Source: JADJPO01 sp963825645 (GTDB taxonomy: Bacteria; Actinomycetota; Actinomycetes; Actinomycetales; Kineosporiaceae). From it: a stretch of DNA of 64,000 nt. The notes under the pieces are model-generated. The model did no database searches. It was not told where the DNA came from and was given only the letters and a program-made list of their open reading frames with translations. Position 1 is the first letter of the stretch; the number at the start of each line of letters is the position of its first letter. The translations under genes and the position numbers were made by a program. The DNA is taken from the NCBI GenBank assembly GCA_963825645.1, contig CAWGTT010000010.1, positions 248,001 through 312,000 on the forward strand, written 5' to 3'. Of this stretch, positions 34,279 to 43,700 are shown piece by piece.

Positions 34279-34593
34279 CTCTGATCGCACAGCGCCGATC
34301 GTTGCCACACAGGTGGTGACGGTCGGCGCGTTCTTGTGAGGGGGAGACCCACGGGGCGTGGCTCCGTGGATGATCTGTGCGCACCGACGCATGACCGACA
34401 TATACGGTAGGCCCGACATTCGGGGGCTGGCGGGCTCTGCGCCACTCGAGCCAGACACAGTTCGGCTGGCCTGCGTGTCACAGACATGGTGTTGAGGGTC
34501 CCTTCTCCTGGTGAGTGCGTGATGAGGAACCTGCGGCGGAAGGATGTCGGTGAACGGGCAGCTCAGGGTGTTCGGTCGTTTCGAGGGTGAGCG
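34279..34593. other. Intergenic region before the Tad locus
   Basis: 315 bases. It starts with the hairpin at 34292-34336 and otherwise holds no gene; the promoter of the Tad operon should be here. I cannot assign -35/-10 boxes with confidence. Confidence 0.6.
34292..34336 (+). terminator. Probable terminator after the helical membrane protein gene
   Basis: Stem GCGCCGA/TCGGCGC extended by mostly paired CGTTGCCAC/GTGGTGACG around a short loop, followed by GTTCTT. It begins 14 bases after the stop at 34278. The T run is weak. Confidence 0.45.
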
Positions 34594-35283
34594 GTGAGCG
34601 CGGCCGCCTCGACGGGCGCTGCTGGGGGGGCCGGCACGGCATCCGGCTCACAGCCACCTGTCGCCGGCGAGATGCCGCTGGCCGCGCCGCCCTCACTGCG
34701 CCGCCGTCCCGTCTATCTCGTCGCGGGGTTGCTCGCACTCGCGGTCGGCGCTCTGCTGGCCGCCTGGTTGTTCGCCCGGCTCGGCAATGCTCACCCCGTC
34801 CTCGCCGTCCGGGACGGCGTGGCCCGCGGTGAGGTGATCGCGGCCGCGGACCTGATGACCGTCAGCATCAACGCCGATCCGGCGCTGCGAGTGGTGCCGG
34901 CCGCGCAACGCGAGAACGTGATCGGCCAGCGCGCCACCTCGGACCTTCCGGCCGGCGGCCTGGTGGTGGCCGGCTCGTTCGCCACCACAACGGTCCCGGC
35001 TGTCGGTCAGTCCCTGGTGGGCGTCTGGTTGACCGCCGGGCAGCTGCCCGGCATCGAGCTGCGACCGGGCGACCGGGTGCGAGCGGTGACCACGCCGCGG
35101 GCCCAGGACGACGCTCCGACCACGACGCCCGCGGCGCTGCCCGCCGTGGTCGTCGCCACCGAGGCCTCCCCGGACGGCCACACCCTGGTCACCGTCTCCG
35201 TCCCTGAGGCGAGTGCTGCGCGGCTCAGCGCCATGGTCGCCACGGCCCGGATCGCCCTCATTGTCGACTCGGCGGCGCGCTGA
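34594..35283 (+). CDS. SAF-domain (CpaB/RcpC-like) Flp-pilus assembly protein
   Basis: 229 residues from GTG 34594. One membrane helix (YLVAGLLALAVGALLAAWLF), then a SAF domain (about 70-140: VLAVRDGVARGEVIAAADLM, GQRATSDLPAGGLVV) and a beta-rich C-terminal part. SAF proteins of this type are the CpaB/RcpC partners in Tad systems, where they sit outside the membrane near the assembly platform. First gene of the Tad operon; its stop touches the start of the next gene. Confidence 0.88.
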   Translation: MSAAASTGAAGGAGTASGSQPPVAGEMPLAAPPSLRRRPVYLVAGLLALAVGALLAAWLFARLGNAHPVLAVRDGVARGEVIAAADLMTVSINADPALRVVPAAQRENVIGQRATSDLPAGGLVVAGSFATTTVPAVGQSLVGVWLTAGQLPGIELRPGDRVRAVTTPRAQDDAPTTTPAALPAVVVATEASPDGHTLVTVSVPEASAARLSAMVATARIALIVDSAAR

Positions 35284-36113
35284 TGTCGCTCGTCGTCCTC
35301 ACCTCGGCCTCCGGTGCGCCGGGCGTGAGCACCTCCGCCCTCGGTCTCGCTCTGGCCTGGCCTCGACCGGTGCTCCTCATCGAGGCCGATCCCAGTGGTG
35401 GTTCGACGCTTCTCGCCGGGTGGTTCCACGGCCGTCCCCCACACAACCGGGGCCTGGTCAACCTGGCGATGGCATTGGCCTATGCGGGCTCCTCCGATGC
35501 CCGCAGCTGGTTGCCGGGCGCCCTCACCGACGTCGTCGTCCGAGTCCCGGGCACTCAGGTCCAGGTGCTCACCGGCGTGCGCGCTCCCGCTCAATCAGGC
35601 GCGTTGACCCAGCTGTGGGCGCCCCTGGCGTCCGCCGCGCACCTGATGCAGGACGGCGGCGTCGACGTCCTCGTCGACGCGGGACGGCTCGGCATGACGC
35701 ACGCCCCCGTGCCGCTGCTCGACGCCGCCGACGCCGTGTTGCTCACCACTCGCGCCACCCTGCCGGCGATCGCGACCGCCCGAGGGTGGAGTCGCCACCT
35801 GCTCGACACGTTCGGCGCGGTGGGGATGAACGACCACCTGGCCTTGCTGTTGGTCGGCCCGGGACACACCTACGGGTCTCGAGAGGTCAAGGACCTGCTC
35901 GGGCTGCCGCTGGTGGCGGCTCTTCCCTGGGATCCACGGACCGCCCAGGCCATCCATCTCGGCGAAGCCTCACGACGATTGACCCGAGGCCCTTTGGTCC
36001 GGGCACTGCGCGCCTCGGTCAGCCCGATCACCGAACTGGCGCATCGCAATCGGCGACGGCTCGCCACCACGGCTGTGTCGGTCGATCCCGCACCGGTCGG
36101 CGGTGGGCGATGA
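35283..36113 (+). CDS. CpaE-like MinD/ParA-family protein with degenerate P-loop
   Basis: 276 residues. The N-terminus has the MinD-like strand and loop (VVLTSASGAPGVSTSALGLA) and the following LIEADPSGGS strand, but the deviant Walker A (KGGxGKT/S) is reduced to SGAPGVSTS: both signature lysines are missing. A further switch-like DVLVDAGRLG is present. CpaE proteins localise Tad machinery; this one probably binds nucleotide poorly or not at all. It overlaps the cpaF start by four bases (ATGA). Confidence 0.85.
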   Translation: MSLVVLTSASGAPGVSTSALGLALAWPRPVLLIEADPSGGSTLLAGWFHGRPPHNRGLVNLAMALAYAGSSDARSWLPGALTDVVVRVPGTQVQVLTGVRAPAQSGALTQLWAPLASAAHLMQDGGVDVLVDAGRLGMTHAPVPLLDAADAVLLTTRATLPAIATARGWSRHLLDTFGAVGMNDHLALLLVGPGHTYGSREVKDLLGLPLVAALPWDPRTAQAIHLGEASRRLTRGPLVRALRASVSPITELAHRNRRRLATTAVSVDPAPVGGGR

Positions 36114-37735
36114 CCGAACCGATCGCGCGTCGGGCACACCACCCGGGCGCCGTCCCGCTGCCGTTGGCCGAGCTACCGCTTTTCATCGACGACAACGGGC
36201 CGACGGATACCGCTGCGCCGCCCGGTCCGACCGCTGTCCCCGGCAGCGGAGCCGAGGCCGTGCTCGGACCGGCCCCTCGCCCGGCGCCTGACCTCCGGCC
36301 CGCGTCGGCGACCCGAGCCGGCCCCGCTCACGTCCGCCCCGACGTGAACGGCGTGGACTGGCAGCAGGTGCGACTCCTGCGGGCCACCGCGTCGGGCCGA
36401 CTGACCACGGCCCTGACGGAGCGCCCTGGGCCACTCGGCGCCGCCGCGCAACGCGAACTGGGCCGCACGATCATCCTGGAGCTGATCGACGCGGAGTCGC
36501 GCGCTGCCCTGACCACCGGCCACACGCCAGTGGACCTAGCCACCCAGCACCGCACCGCCCAAGCGGTCTACGACGCGCTGTTCGGCCTGGGTCGGCTGCA
36601 GCCGCTGGTGGACGATGAGCGAGTCGAGAACATCGAGGTCAACGGCTTCGACAACGTCACCCTGCAACTCGCCGACGGGACCCGTCGCCCCGGTCCCCCG
36701 GTTGCCGACTCGGACGACGAACTGCTGGACTTCCTGTCCTTCCTCGCCTCGCGCAGCCTGGGCAACGCACGGCCCTTCAGCCCGGCACGACCCACTCTTC
36801 ACATGACCCTGGACGGCGGAGCCCGGCTCGCCGCGACAGCCTGGATCACTCCTCGGCCCGTTCTGGTGATCCGCCGCCACCGGTTGCGGGTGGTGCGCCT
36901 GGACGACCTCGTCGAGCGGAAGATGATCACTCCGTTGGCGGCGTCGTTCCTGGCCGCCGCCATCCGGGACCGGCGGTCCGTGGTCGTGTCCGGCCCGCAG
37001 GGAGCGGGCAAGACGACGATGGTGCGGGCACTCGCCGACATGTTGCCGACGTGGGAACGCATCGGCACCTTCGAGACCGAGTACGAGCTCTTCCTGCACG
37101 AGCTGCCGGGCCGCTACGCCTCAGTCGCCGCCTGGGAGGCGCGGCCCGGCTCGGGTGAGCGGGGACCAGACGGACGCCAGGCCGGCGAGATCAGCCTTGA
37201 CGACTGCCTGTACGACTCCTTCCGGTTCAACCTCGACCGCCAGATCGTCGGTGAGGTACGAGGGCGGGAGGTACTGGCCATGTTCAAGGCCATGCAGTCG
37301 GGCGCCGGGTCCATCTCCACGACACATGCGGCCAACGCCGTCGGTGCCATCCAGAAACTGATCACCTGTGCGCTTGAAGCGGGGCCACAGGTGACCGTCG
37401 CCTACGCCGAGCGGGTCGTGGCCGAGCACATCGATCTGGTCGTCCAACTGGCCATGGACGTTCGGACCGATCCCTCGACCGGCCAGCCCATCCGGCAGCG
37501 CAGGGTCAGCGAGATCATCGCCGTGCATCCCGGGGAGGACGGCCCGGCTCACACGCACGTGTTCCGAACCGGCGCGGCCGATGGGCCTACCGACACGTCT
37601 CTGGGCACGGACCCGCCGTCCGCGCTCGTTCCCGGTGTCCTTCCCGACGACTACCGCAGCCTGGTGAGGGTCGGTTTCGACCTGCGCGAGTACGTCCAGC
37701 AGCTGGACCGAATGCGCGGGATGGTCCCGGCGTGA
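36110..37735 (+). CDS. cpaF: CpaF/TadA secretion ATPase
   Basis: 541 residues from ATG 36110, which overlaps the previous stop as ATGA; the frame is open further upstream but only as a shadow. A variable first 130 residues precede the type II/IV secretion ATPase core: VENIEVNGFDNVTLQLADG, Walker A VSGPQGAGKTTMVRA, Asp box with ETEYEL, Walker B region RQIVGEVRGREVLAMFKAMQ, and the His box SISTTHAANA. It powers assembly of the Flp-type pilus from the cytoplasmic face. It overlaps tadB by four bases. Confidence 0.95.
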   Translation: MTEPIARRAHHPGAVPLPLAELPLFIDDNGPTDTAAPPGPTAVPGSGAEAVLGPAPRPAPDLRPASATRAGPAHVRPDVNGVDWQQVRLLRATASGRLTTALTERPGPLGAAAQRELGRTIILELIDAESRAALTTGHTPVDLATQHRTAQAVYDALFGLGRLQPLVDDERVENIEVNGFDNVTLQLADGTRRPGPPVADSDDELLDFLSFLASRSLGNARPFSPARPTLHMTLDGGARLAATAWITPRPVLVIRRHRLRVVRLDDLVERKMITPLAASFLAAAIRDRRSVVVSGPQGAGKTTMVRALADMLPTWERIGTFETEYELFLHELPGRYASVAAWEARPGSGERGPDGRQAGEISLDDCLYDSFRFNLDRQIVGEVRGREVLAMFKAMQSGAGSISTTHAANAVGAIQKLITCALEAGPQVTVAYAERVVAEHIDLVVQLAMDVRTDPSTGQPIRQRRVSEIIAVHPGEDGPAHTHVFRTGAADGPTDTSLGTDPPSALVPGVLPDDYRSLVRVGFDLREYVQQLDRMRGMVPA

Positions 37736-38658
37736 GTACGTTCCTCGGCGGCGTCGCCGGAGTCCTCGTCGTCGGCGGGATCCTGCTCATGACGATCGGG
37801 CTCCGGCGCGTCCCGGTCGGGCTACCGACTGCCCGCTCCACGCCGGAGCGGAGGGTGAGAGCGATGCGCCGGGTGTCCCCACGCACTCGGCTGCTGCTGC
37901 TCGCGGGATTGGCCGCGGGCGCTGCCACCGCCGCCGCGACTGGTTGGGTACTCGCGGTGGCGCTGTTCCCGCTGGCTCTGGCTGGGTTGCCGGCGCTGCT
38001 CACGCCCGATCCCCCCACCGAGATCGCCCGGCTGGAGGCGATGGAGGAGTGGACCCGGTCCCTGGCCGGTGTGCTGACCGCCGGAGCGGGCCTGGAGCAG
38101 GCGCTGATCGTCACCCTGCGATCCGCGCCGGCGCCGATCGAGCCAGAGGTCTCGACCCTGGTCAGTCGGCTTCACGCGCGCTGGCCGACGGAGGAGGCGC
38201 TACGCGCCTTCGCCGATGACCTGGACGACGCCACCGGCGACCTGATCGCCGCCAAGCTCGTGCTCGCCACCCGTCGTCGGGGACCGGGGCTGGCCAGCGT
38301 CCTGGAGAGCCTGGCCGAGTCGGTCGCGGCCGACGTCCGCGCCCGCCGGACGGTCGAAGCGGACCGGGACAAGCCCCGGGCAACTGTCCGTTGGATCACC
38401 GTCATCACCGTCGTGGCACTCACGCTCCTGGCGCTGAACACCTCCTACATCGAGCCCTATCGCAGTCCTTTGGGTCAGCTGCTGCTCGCCGTCCTACTCG
38501 GAATCGACGTGGCGTGCTTGATCTGGATGCGGGCGATGACCCGGGCCCGGCCCGCCCCGCGGTTCATCGGTCGAGGTGCGAGCGAACTCCGGCCAGGGGC
38601 GGTCGCGGCGGCGGCACCCGCGCCCGCCGCAGCCGGCGGCGACAGGAGGCGGCCATGA
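37732..38658 (+). CDS. tadB: TadB: type II secretion F-domain membrane protein
   Basis: 308 residues from GTG 37732 (GTGA overlap with cpaF). Two N-terminal helices, then the T2SSF domain (about 95-215: LEAMEEWTRSLAGVLTAGAG, LEQALIVTLRSAP) and C-terminal helices (WITVITVVALTLLALNTSYI). It forms the inner-membrane platform of the Tad pilus with TadC. It ends with an Ala/Pro-rich tail. Confidence 0.92.
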   Translation: MSTFLGGVAGVLVVGGILLMTIGLRRVPVGLPTARSTPERRVRAMRRVSPRTRLLLLAGLAAGAATAAATGWVLAVALFPLALAGLPALLTPDPPTEIARLEAMEEWTRSLAGVLTAGAGLEQALIVTLRSAPAPIEPEVSTLVSRLHARWPTEEALRAFADDLDDATGDLIAAKLVLATRRRGPGLASVLESLAESVAADVRARRTVEADRDKPRATVRWITVITVVALTLLALNTSYIEPYRSPLGQLLLAVLLGIDVACLIWMRAMTRARPAPRFIGRGASELRPGAVAAAAPAPAAAGGDRRRP

Positions 38659-39551
38659 CGGCGACGCAGATAGCAGCGATGGCCGGCGCCCTGATCGCGC
38701 TCGGAGTGAGTCTCGTGGTCCTGCGCTGGCTGCCGGCCCAACCTGACCTGGCGGGTGCCCTGGACCGCCTCGCCCCCGAGCACAGTCTGGCTCCTACGGC
38801 CACTCCTGCCGCTCCGTTGGACCTTCCGGATCGGTTGGGGCTGTGGGCAACTCGCCATCTGCCGCTCACTCTGGCCAGGCCCCCCACCAGTGACCTCGAC
38901 CTGCTCGGAATGCCACTGCACCGCTTCTACGGACAGAAACTGCTCTACGCCGGCTTCGGGCTGCTCTTCCCGATCGCGCTGACCGCGATGGTGACGGTGA
39001 TCGGTGCGCACCCTCCGGTCCTCGTCCCGGCGGTGGCCTCGCTCGTCCTCGCCGGCACGCTCAGCGTGATCCCGAACCTGAATGTCAGCTCGGACGCTGC
39101 GGCCGCGCGAGAGCAGTTCACCCGGGCGCTCAGCGCCTACATCGACCTGGTCGCACTGGAGCGGCTCGCCGGCGCCGGACCCCGCCAAGCGATGGAGTCA
39201 GCGGCCGGGATCGGCGACTCCTGGCCGTTCCGGCGAGTCGCCGAGGAACTGGCTCGCTCACGGTGGTCCGGCGTTCCGCCCTGGGATGCACTGGGGCGAC
39301 TGGCCACGGACCTCGGGCTCGACTCGCTGGGCGATCTCTCCGACATCATGCGGCTGTCGGGGGAGCAAGGCGCTGCCGTGTACCAGACCTTGCGGGCACG
39401 GTCGGCCGCGATTCGCAGCGCGCTTGTGACCGATGAGCTCGCCGACGCCAACCGGACCGGCGAGCGGCTCACCCTGCCCGGCGCCGTCCTGGCACTCACC
39501 TTCGCCGTCCTGCTCACCGCGCCGGCGATGATCCGCCTGGTGGCCGGATGA
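38655..39551 (+). CDS. tadC: TadC: type II secretion F-domain membrane protein
   Basis: 298 residues from ATG 38655 (ATGA overlap with tadB). An N-terminal helix, a middle helix pair (IALTAMVTVIGAHPPVLVPA) and a T2SSF domain (YIDLVALERLAGAGPRQAME onward), ending in a membrane helix (GAVLALTFAVLLTAPAMIRL). Second platform subunit. Confidence 0.92.
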   Translation: MTATQIAAMAGALIALGVSLVVLRWLPAQPDLAGALDRLAPEHSLAPTATPAAPLDLPDRLGLWATRHLPLTLARPPTSDLDLLGMPLHRFYGQKLLYAGFGLLFPIALTAMVTVIGAHPPVLVPAVASLVLAGTLSVIPNLNVSSDAAAAREQFTRALSAYIDLVALERLAGAGPRQAMESAAGIGDSWPFRRVAEELARSRWSGVPPWDALGRLATDLGLDSLGDLSDIMRLSGEQGAAVYQTLRARSAAIRSALVTDELADANRTGERLTLPGAVLALTFAVLLTAPAMIRLVAG

Positions 39552-39668
39552 CCGCGGTCACACCAGCCGGACGAACCGGCACGAAAGATGAAATGTTGCC
39601 GCGAGGTGTCACAGAATGTGCCCCGCGACCACCTTCAATCACTGTGGACACCACTGAGAGGGGACACG

Positions 39669-39854
39669 ATGCTCCAGTTCAGTCTCGTCGCCGGCCTGCT
39701 TGCGACACTGCGTGGCCGGCTGCGCGACCTGCACGCCGAGCGGGGCTCGATCAGCGTGGAACAGGTATTGATCACTGCCGGCCTGGTCACCGTTACCGTG
39801 GCGGCGATCGCCGCTATCGGCGTCGGCGTGGCCAAGTACGCGGCGAGAATCTGA
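39669..39854 (+). CDS. Small Flp-type pilin
   Basis: 61 residues from ATG 39669, with GAGAGGGG just upstream. A basic leader (LRGRLRDLHAERG) is followed by the prepilin motif G26|SISVE and one helix (QVLITAGLVTVTVAAIAAIG) and a short AKYAARI tail. Glu at +5 after the cleavage Gly is conserved; the +6 Tyr of classic Flp is Gln. It is the likely main pilus subunit. A longer reading frame on the same strand (from 39548) covers it in another frame but gives an Arg-rich, non-family protein. Confidence 0.82.
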   Translation: MLQFSLVAGLLATLRGRLRDLHAERGSISVEQVLITAGLVTVTVAAIAAIGVGVAKYAARI

Positions 39855-40246
39855 CGCGAGGCGTCGATCGCGGGTACCCGCCCGGAGAACGAGGATCAGC
39901 CTCGGTCGAACTGGTCGTCATCTTCCCCGCCCTTCTTGCCCTGATCTTCATCACCGGACAGGCCGGACTGCACTTCTACGCCCGCAGCGTCGCGCTGGCC
40001 GCCGCGCAGGAAGGCACCCGTGCTGCGGCCGCCCGGGACGCCACGGCCGGGGCAGGTTCAGCCGCCGCCCGTGATCTCATCTCTCGCGCCGGCTCCGAGT
40101 TGCTCTCCGACGCGCAGGTGAGTGCCTCGCGATCGGCGACGGGAGTGACGGTCACGGTGACCGGTCGTTCGCTCAGCCTGGTCCCCGGGTACTCGGGGTT
40201 CACGGTGGTGCAGTCGGCGTCGGCGCCGGTGGAGCGGGTGACCTGA
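39851..40246 (+). CDS. TadE-like pseudopilin, apparent CTG start
   Basis: About 131 residues. The protein has the motif ERG|SASVE followed by a membrane helix (LVVIFPALLALIFITGQAGL) and a globular C-terminal part, as in TadE. No ATG, GTG or TTG lies near the expected start. CTG 39851 overlaps the pilin stop as CTGA, copying the ATGA/GTGA couplings of the operon, and gives a short leader of 15 residues before the cleavage Gly. The frame also stays open back to ATG 39548, which overlaps the tadC stop, but that adds 101 Arg-rich residues covering the pilin gene. Confidence 0.8.
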   Translation: MTRGVDRGYPPGERGSASVELVVIFPALLALIFITGQAGLHFYARSVALAAAQEGTRAAAARDATAGAGSAAARDLISRAGSELLSDAQVSASRSATGVTVTVTGRSLSLVPGYSGFTVVQSASAPVERVT

Positions 40247-40713
40247 TGACACCATGCAGGCGCCGCGTGGGCGGACGACGAGCAGAGGGCTCCGGCGGAC
40301 GGGAGCTGGGCTCGGCATCGCTCGAGGCAGTGCTCCTCACTCCGGCACTGCTGGCCTTTCTGCTGGTCGCCGTCTACGGCGGTCGGGTGGCGATGGCCCG
40401 CCAGTCGCTGCATGCGGCCGCCGCGGACGCCGCCCGTTCCGCCTCGATCGCGCGGACCGAGAGCACCGCCCTGACCAGCGCCCGAGCCAGCGCCGTTGCC
40501 ACTCTGGCGAGCGAGGGGGTGCCGTGCCTAAGGACCCAGGTCGACCTGGACACCTCGGCGTTCTCCAGCCCGGTCGGCGCCAAAGGCACCGTCGCCGCCA
40601 CCGTGACCTGCACCGTCGATCTCACCGACCTGGTCGCCCCTGGGGTGCCCGGCAGCCGCGTGATGACCGCCACGGTGACCAGCCCGCTCGATACGTACCG
40701 GGAGAGGTCGTGA
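40246..40713 (+). CDS. TadE/TadG-like pseudopilin
   Basis: 155 residues from ATG 40246, sharing one base with the previous stop. A basic leader (MTPCRRRVGGRRAEGSGGRE) with the motif LG|SASLE is followed by a helix (AVLLTPALLAFLLVAVYGG) and an extracytoplasmic domain containing two Cys (VPCLR, VTCTV) that could form a disulfide. It is a minor pilin or initiator. It overlaps the next gene by four bases (GTGA). Confidence 0.85.
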   Translation: MTPCRRRVGGRRAEGSGGRELGSASLEAVLLTPALLAFLLVAVYGGRVAMARQSLHAAAADAARSASIARTESTALTSARASAVATLASEGVPCLRTQVDLDTSAFSSPVGAKGTVAATVTCTVDLTDLVAPGVPGSRVMTATVTSPLDTYRERS

Positions 40714-43700
40714 CCCAGGTGCATACCACGAGACCGTCGACCAACCGGGCCGCCCTCGTCGGGCGAGCTCTGCTGGCGCTCCTGCTGATCACCGCGATCG
40801 TGGTCGGTGTACCCGCTCTTCTGCTGGCGATCGGTGCGGTGCCGGGGCAGGAGCCGTTGTCGTCCTGGACGCGCCTGGGTGAGGCGCTCACCAGCCCGGA
40901 CGACGGGACGCTGCTCCTTGCCCTGCTGGTCGTCGTTGCCTGGGCGTCCTGGGCGGTACTCACCGCCGCGCTGGCCCTCGAGATGGCCGGCAGGATGCGT
41001 GGGGTCCCGGTGCCACGGCTACCGACCATGTCGCTCCCACAAGGGGTGGCCCGAGGTCTGATCGGTGCCGTGGCCGCGGCCTTCCTGACCGTGCAGCCGG
41101 CGACGGCGTCACCGCTCGCCGCCCCGGTTGTCGCCGCCAGTCCAGCCGGCCCCGCCGTGGCCCGCGGTGAGCCGGCTGACCGGCGGCCAGCGCCGGATCC
41201 GATGCCCGCGAGCGCAACACCGATCGGCGGCGGCATGGCCCATCACCCGGCCGAGACCGCCGCGCAGCGAGCGGCTGTGGCTGCCGACGAGCAGGTCCCA
41301 CCGTTCGCCCACACAGTGCGCCCCGGGGAGACGCTGTGGTCACTGGCCGAGCGATACCTGGGCGACGGGTCGCGCTACACGGAGATCGCCGAGCTCAACT
41401 ATGGGCGTCTCCAGCCTGATGGGGGTGCGCTGAACGACTCGCATTGGATCATGCCCGGTTGGCATGTGCTGGTGCCAGAGGAGGAGGACCTTGGCGGCGA
41501 GGGTGCATCGGCAGGGTCGCCGGCCGTCGCAGCCACCAGCGACGAGGGCGACGCCCCAGAGCATGTCGTCGAGCCCGGAGAGTCGCTCTGGCAGATCGCG
41601 GAGGACGAGCTGGGCGACGGCCGGAAGTGGCCCGACATCTACGCGGCGTCCACGGGCCTCGACCAACCCGACGGCGACCGACTGCGCGATCCGGACCACC
41701 TGCGCCCCGGGTGGGAGCTGGCGCTGCACGTCGACCGGCCCCCCGCGACACCCGCGACGGATCCGGTGGCTCCCTCGGCGATGCCGGCGGTCCCACAGCC
41801 GGCCACCACCCCGGCCGCCACCATCCCGGCCGCCACCACTCCGGCCGCCACCATCCCGGCCGCCACCACTCCGGCCGCCACCACCCCGGCCGCTCATTCG
41901 CAGACGGGCCCGGATGCGGCTCCGGATGCCGCTGTGGACGTCTGGGACGGTCTGGACGAGCTGTCCCCGTGGACCGCTCGGACGACCGGGGGCGTCGGCG
42001 CGCTGCTGGCGGCCGGGATCCTGGCCACCCTGGGCACTCGGCGGCGCATGCAGAACCTCCGTCGCAGACCCGGTATGCCCCTCCCGCGCATTTCCGCGGA
42101 CCTCGCGGACGCCGAGCGACGGCTCCGTACTGCGGCGGATCCGCTGAGCGTGCACACCATCGACCTCGTGCTGCGCAGTCTGGCCAACCACTGCGCCCGT
42201 ACCGGCGTGGCGCTGCCGGCACTGCGGGCCGCTCGGCTAACGCCGACCCGGTTCGAGATCTACGTCGAGCACGCCGTCCAGCTGCCCGAGCCGTGGTTCT
42301 GCCCCGACGAGATGCCCACCGGCCTGGTCTGGGCCCTGACCCCCGACGAGGCTCCGATCCTCGCCGATGATGAGCTCGCCGACATCCCGGCTCCCTACCC
42401 GGCCCTGGTCACGCTCGGCCACGACCACGAGGACGCTCATTTCCTCGTCGACCTCGAGCACCTCGGCGTCCTCGACCTTGTCGGTCCGACCGAGGTGTCT
42501 CGAGCGGTGCTGGCCGCGATCGCGGTGGAGCTGGCCACTTCGACCTGGGCGGACGACGTTCAGGTCACGGTGGTCGGCGAGTTCGCCGGCCTCGAGGACG
42601 GGCTGAAGACCGGTCGGCTGCGATACCTGCCTGCCCTCGGCGACGCCCTGGACGAGCTGGCGACCCGGGCGCAGCAGGACGAGGAGGCGCTGATCGGCGC
42701 CGGCGCCGTGGACCTGCAGCAGGCCCGGGCTCTGGGTATCGAGCCCGGCACCTGGACGACGGAAGTCCTGTTGGTCGCGGTTCCGATGACCGAGACGCAA
42801 CAGGTCCGGCTCGCGGAGCTGGTCGGCCGCCGGCCGCGAACCGCGTGGGCCGGAGTCACGCTTGCCAGCGGGACCGGTCGATGGACGCTTCGGCTGACCA
42901 CACGTGATGGTGAGGCCGAACTGGCCCCGCTCGGGTTGAGTCTTCGGCCCCAGCTGATGGACGACGACATCCGAAGCCAGGTACAGCACCTGGTGGCTCT
43001 GGCCGACCCCGACGTACCCCCGACGGACCGGGCTGTCTCGGTAGAGGAGAACACCCCTGATGAGCCGTGCCTGCTCGACCTCGACGATTGCCGCGACCAG
43101 CTCGCTGTCGAGGCGGACGACGATGCCGTGGTGCAGGCCGTGAGCCCGTCGGCGGGCATGCTCGATCCGCAGGTCGCCCCGGTGGTGCGGGTGCTGGGGT
43201 CGGTCCAGATCGAGGGAGCACGTGGTCAGGTCGAGCCATCCAAGCGCGCTCGGTTGAGCGAGTTGATTGCCTTCCTGGCACTGAACCCCGGCGTGGATCA
43301 CGTGCAGATCGACGAAGCGATCTGGCCGGGGCGCCGCCCTGAGGACAACCTGAACACCCGCAACACCGCGACCTCGAAGGCGCGGGCCTGGCTGGGTCGC
43401 ACCGCGTCGCAGCAGGACTACCTGCCCCGGCATGCCGCAGCGACGGGCTACGCGCTCTCCGAAGAGGTCCGGACCGACTGGGCACTGTGGCAGGAACTGG
43501 TCGGCGACGCCGTGGTTACCGCCGCCACCGAGGATCTCGACGCCGCGCTGGCGCTGGTGCGCGGGCGACCGTTCGAAGGGGTGCATCCCCGCCGGTACGC
43601 CTGGGCCGACACCCTGCGCCAGCAGATGACGGCCCACATCGTCGATGCGGCCTACGAGCTTGCTCGACGGCGCTTGCTGTCCGGGCGATGGCAGGCGGCT

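Noticed and set aside
39548..39850. N-terminal extension of the TadE-like gene starting at ATG 39548
   Set aside because: Although the ATG overlaps the tadC stop, the added residues are Arg-rich and overlap a well-supported pilin gene in another frame.
41803..41893. CRISPR-like repeats
   Set aside because: The repeats are contiguous, in frame and without spacers, inside a coding linker.
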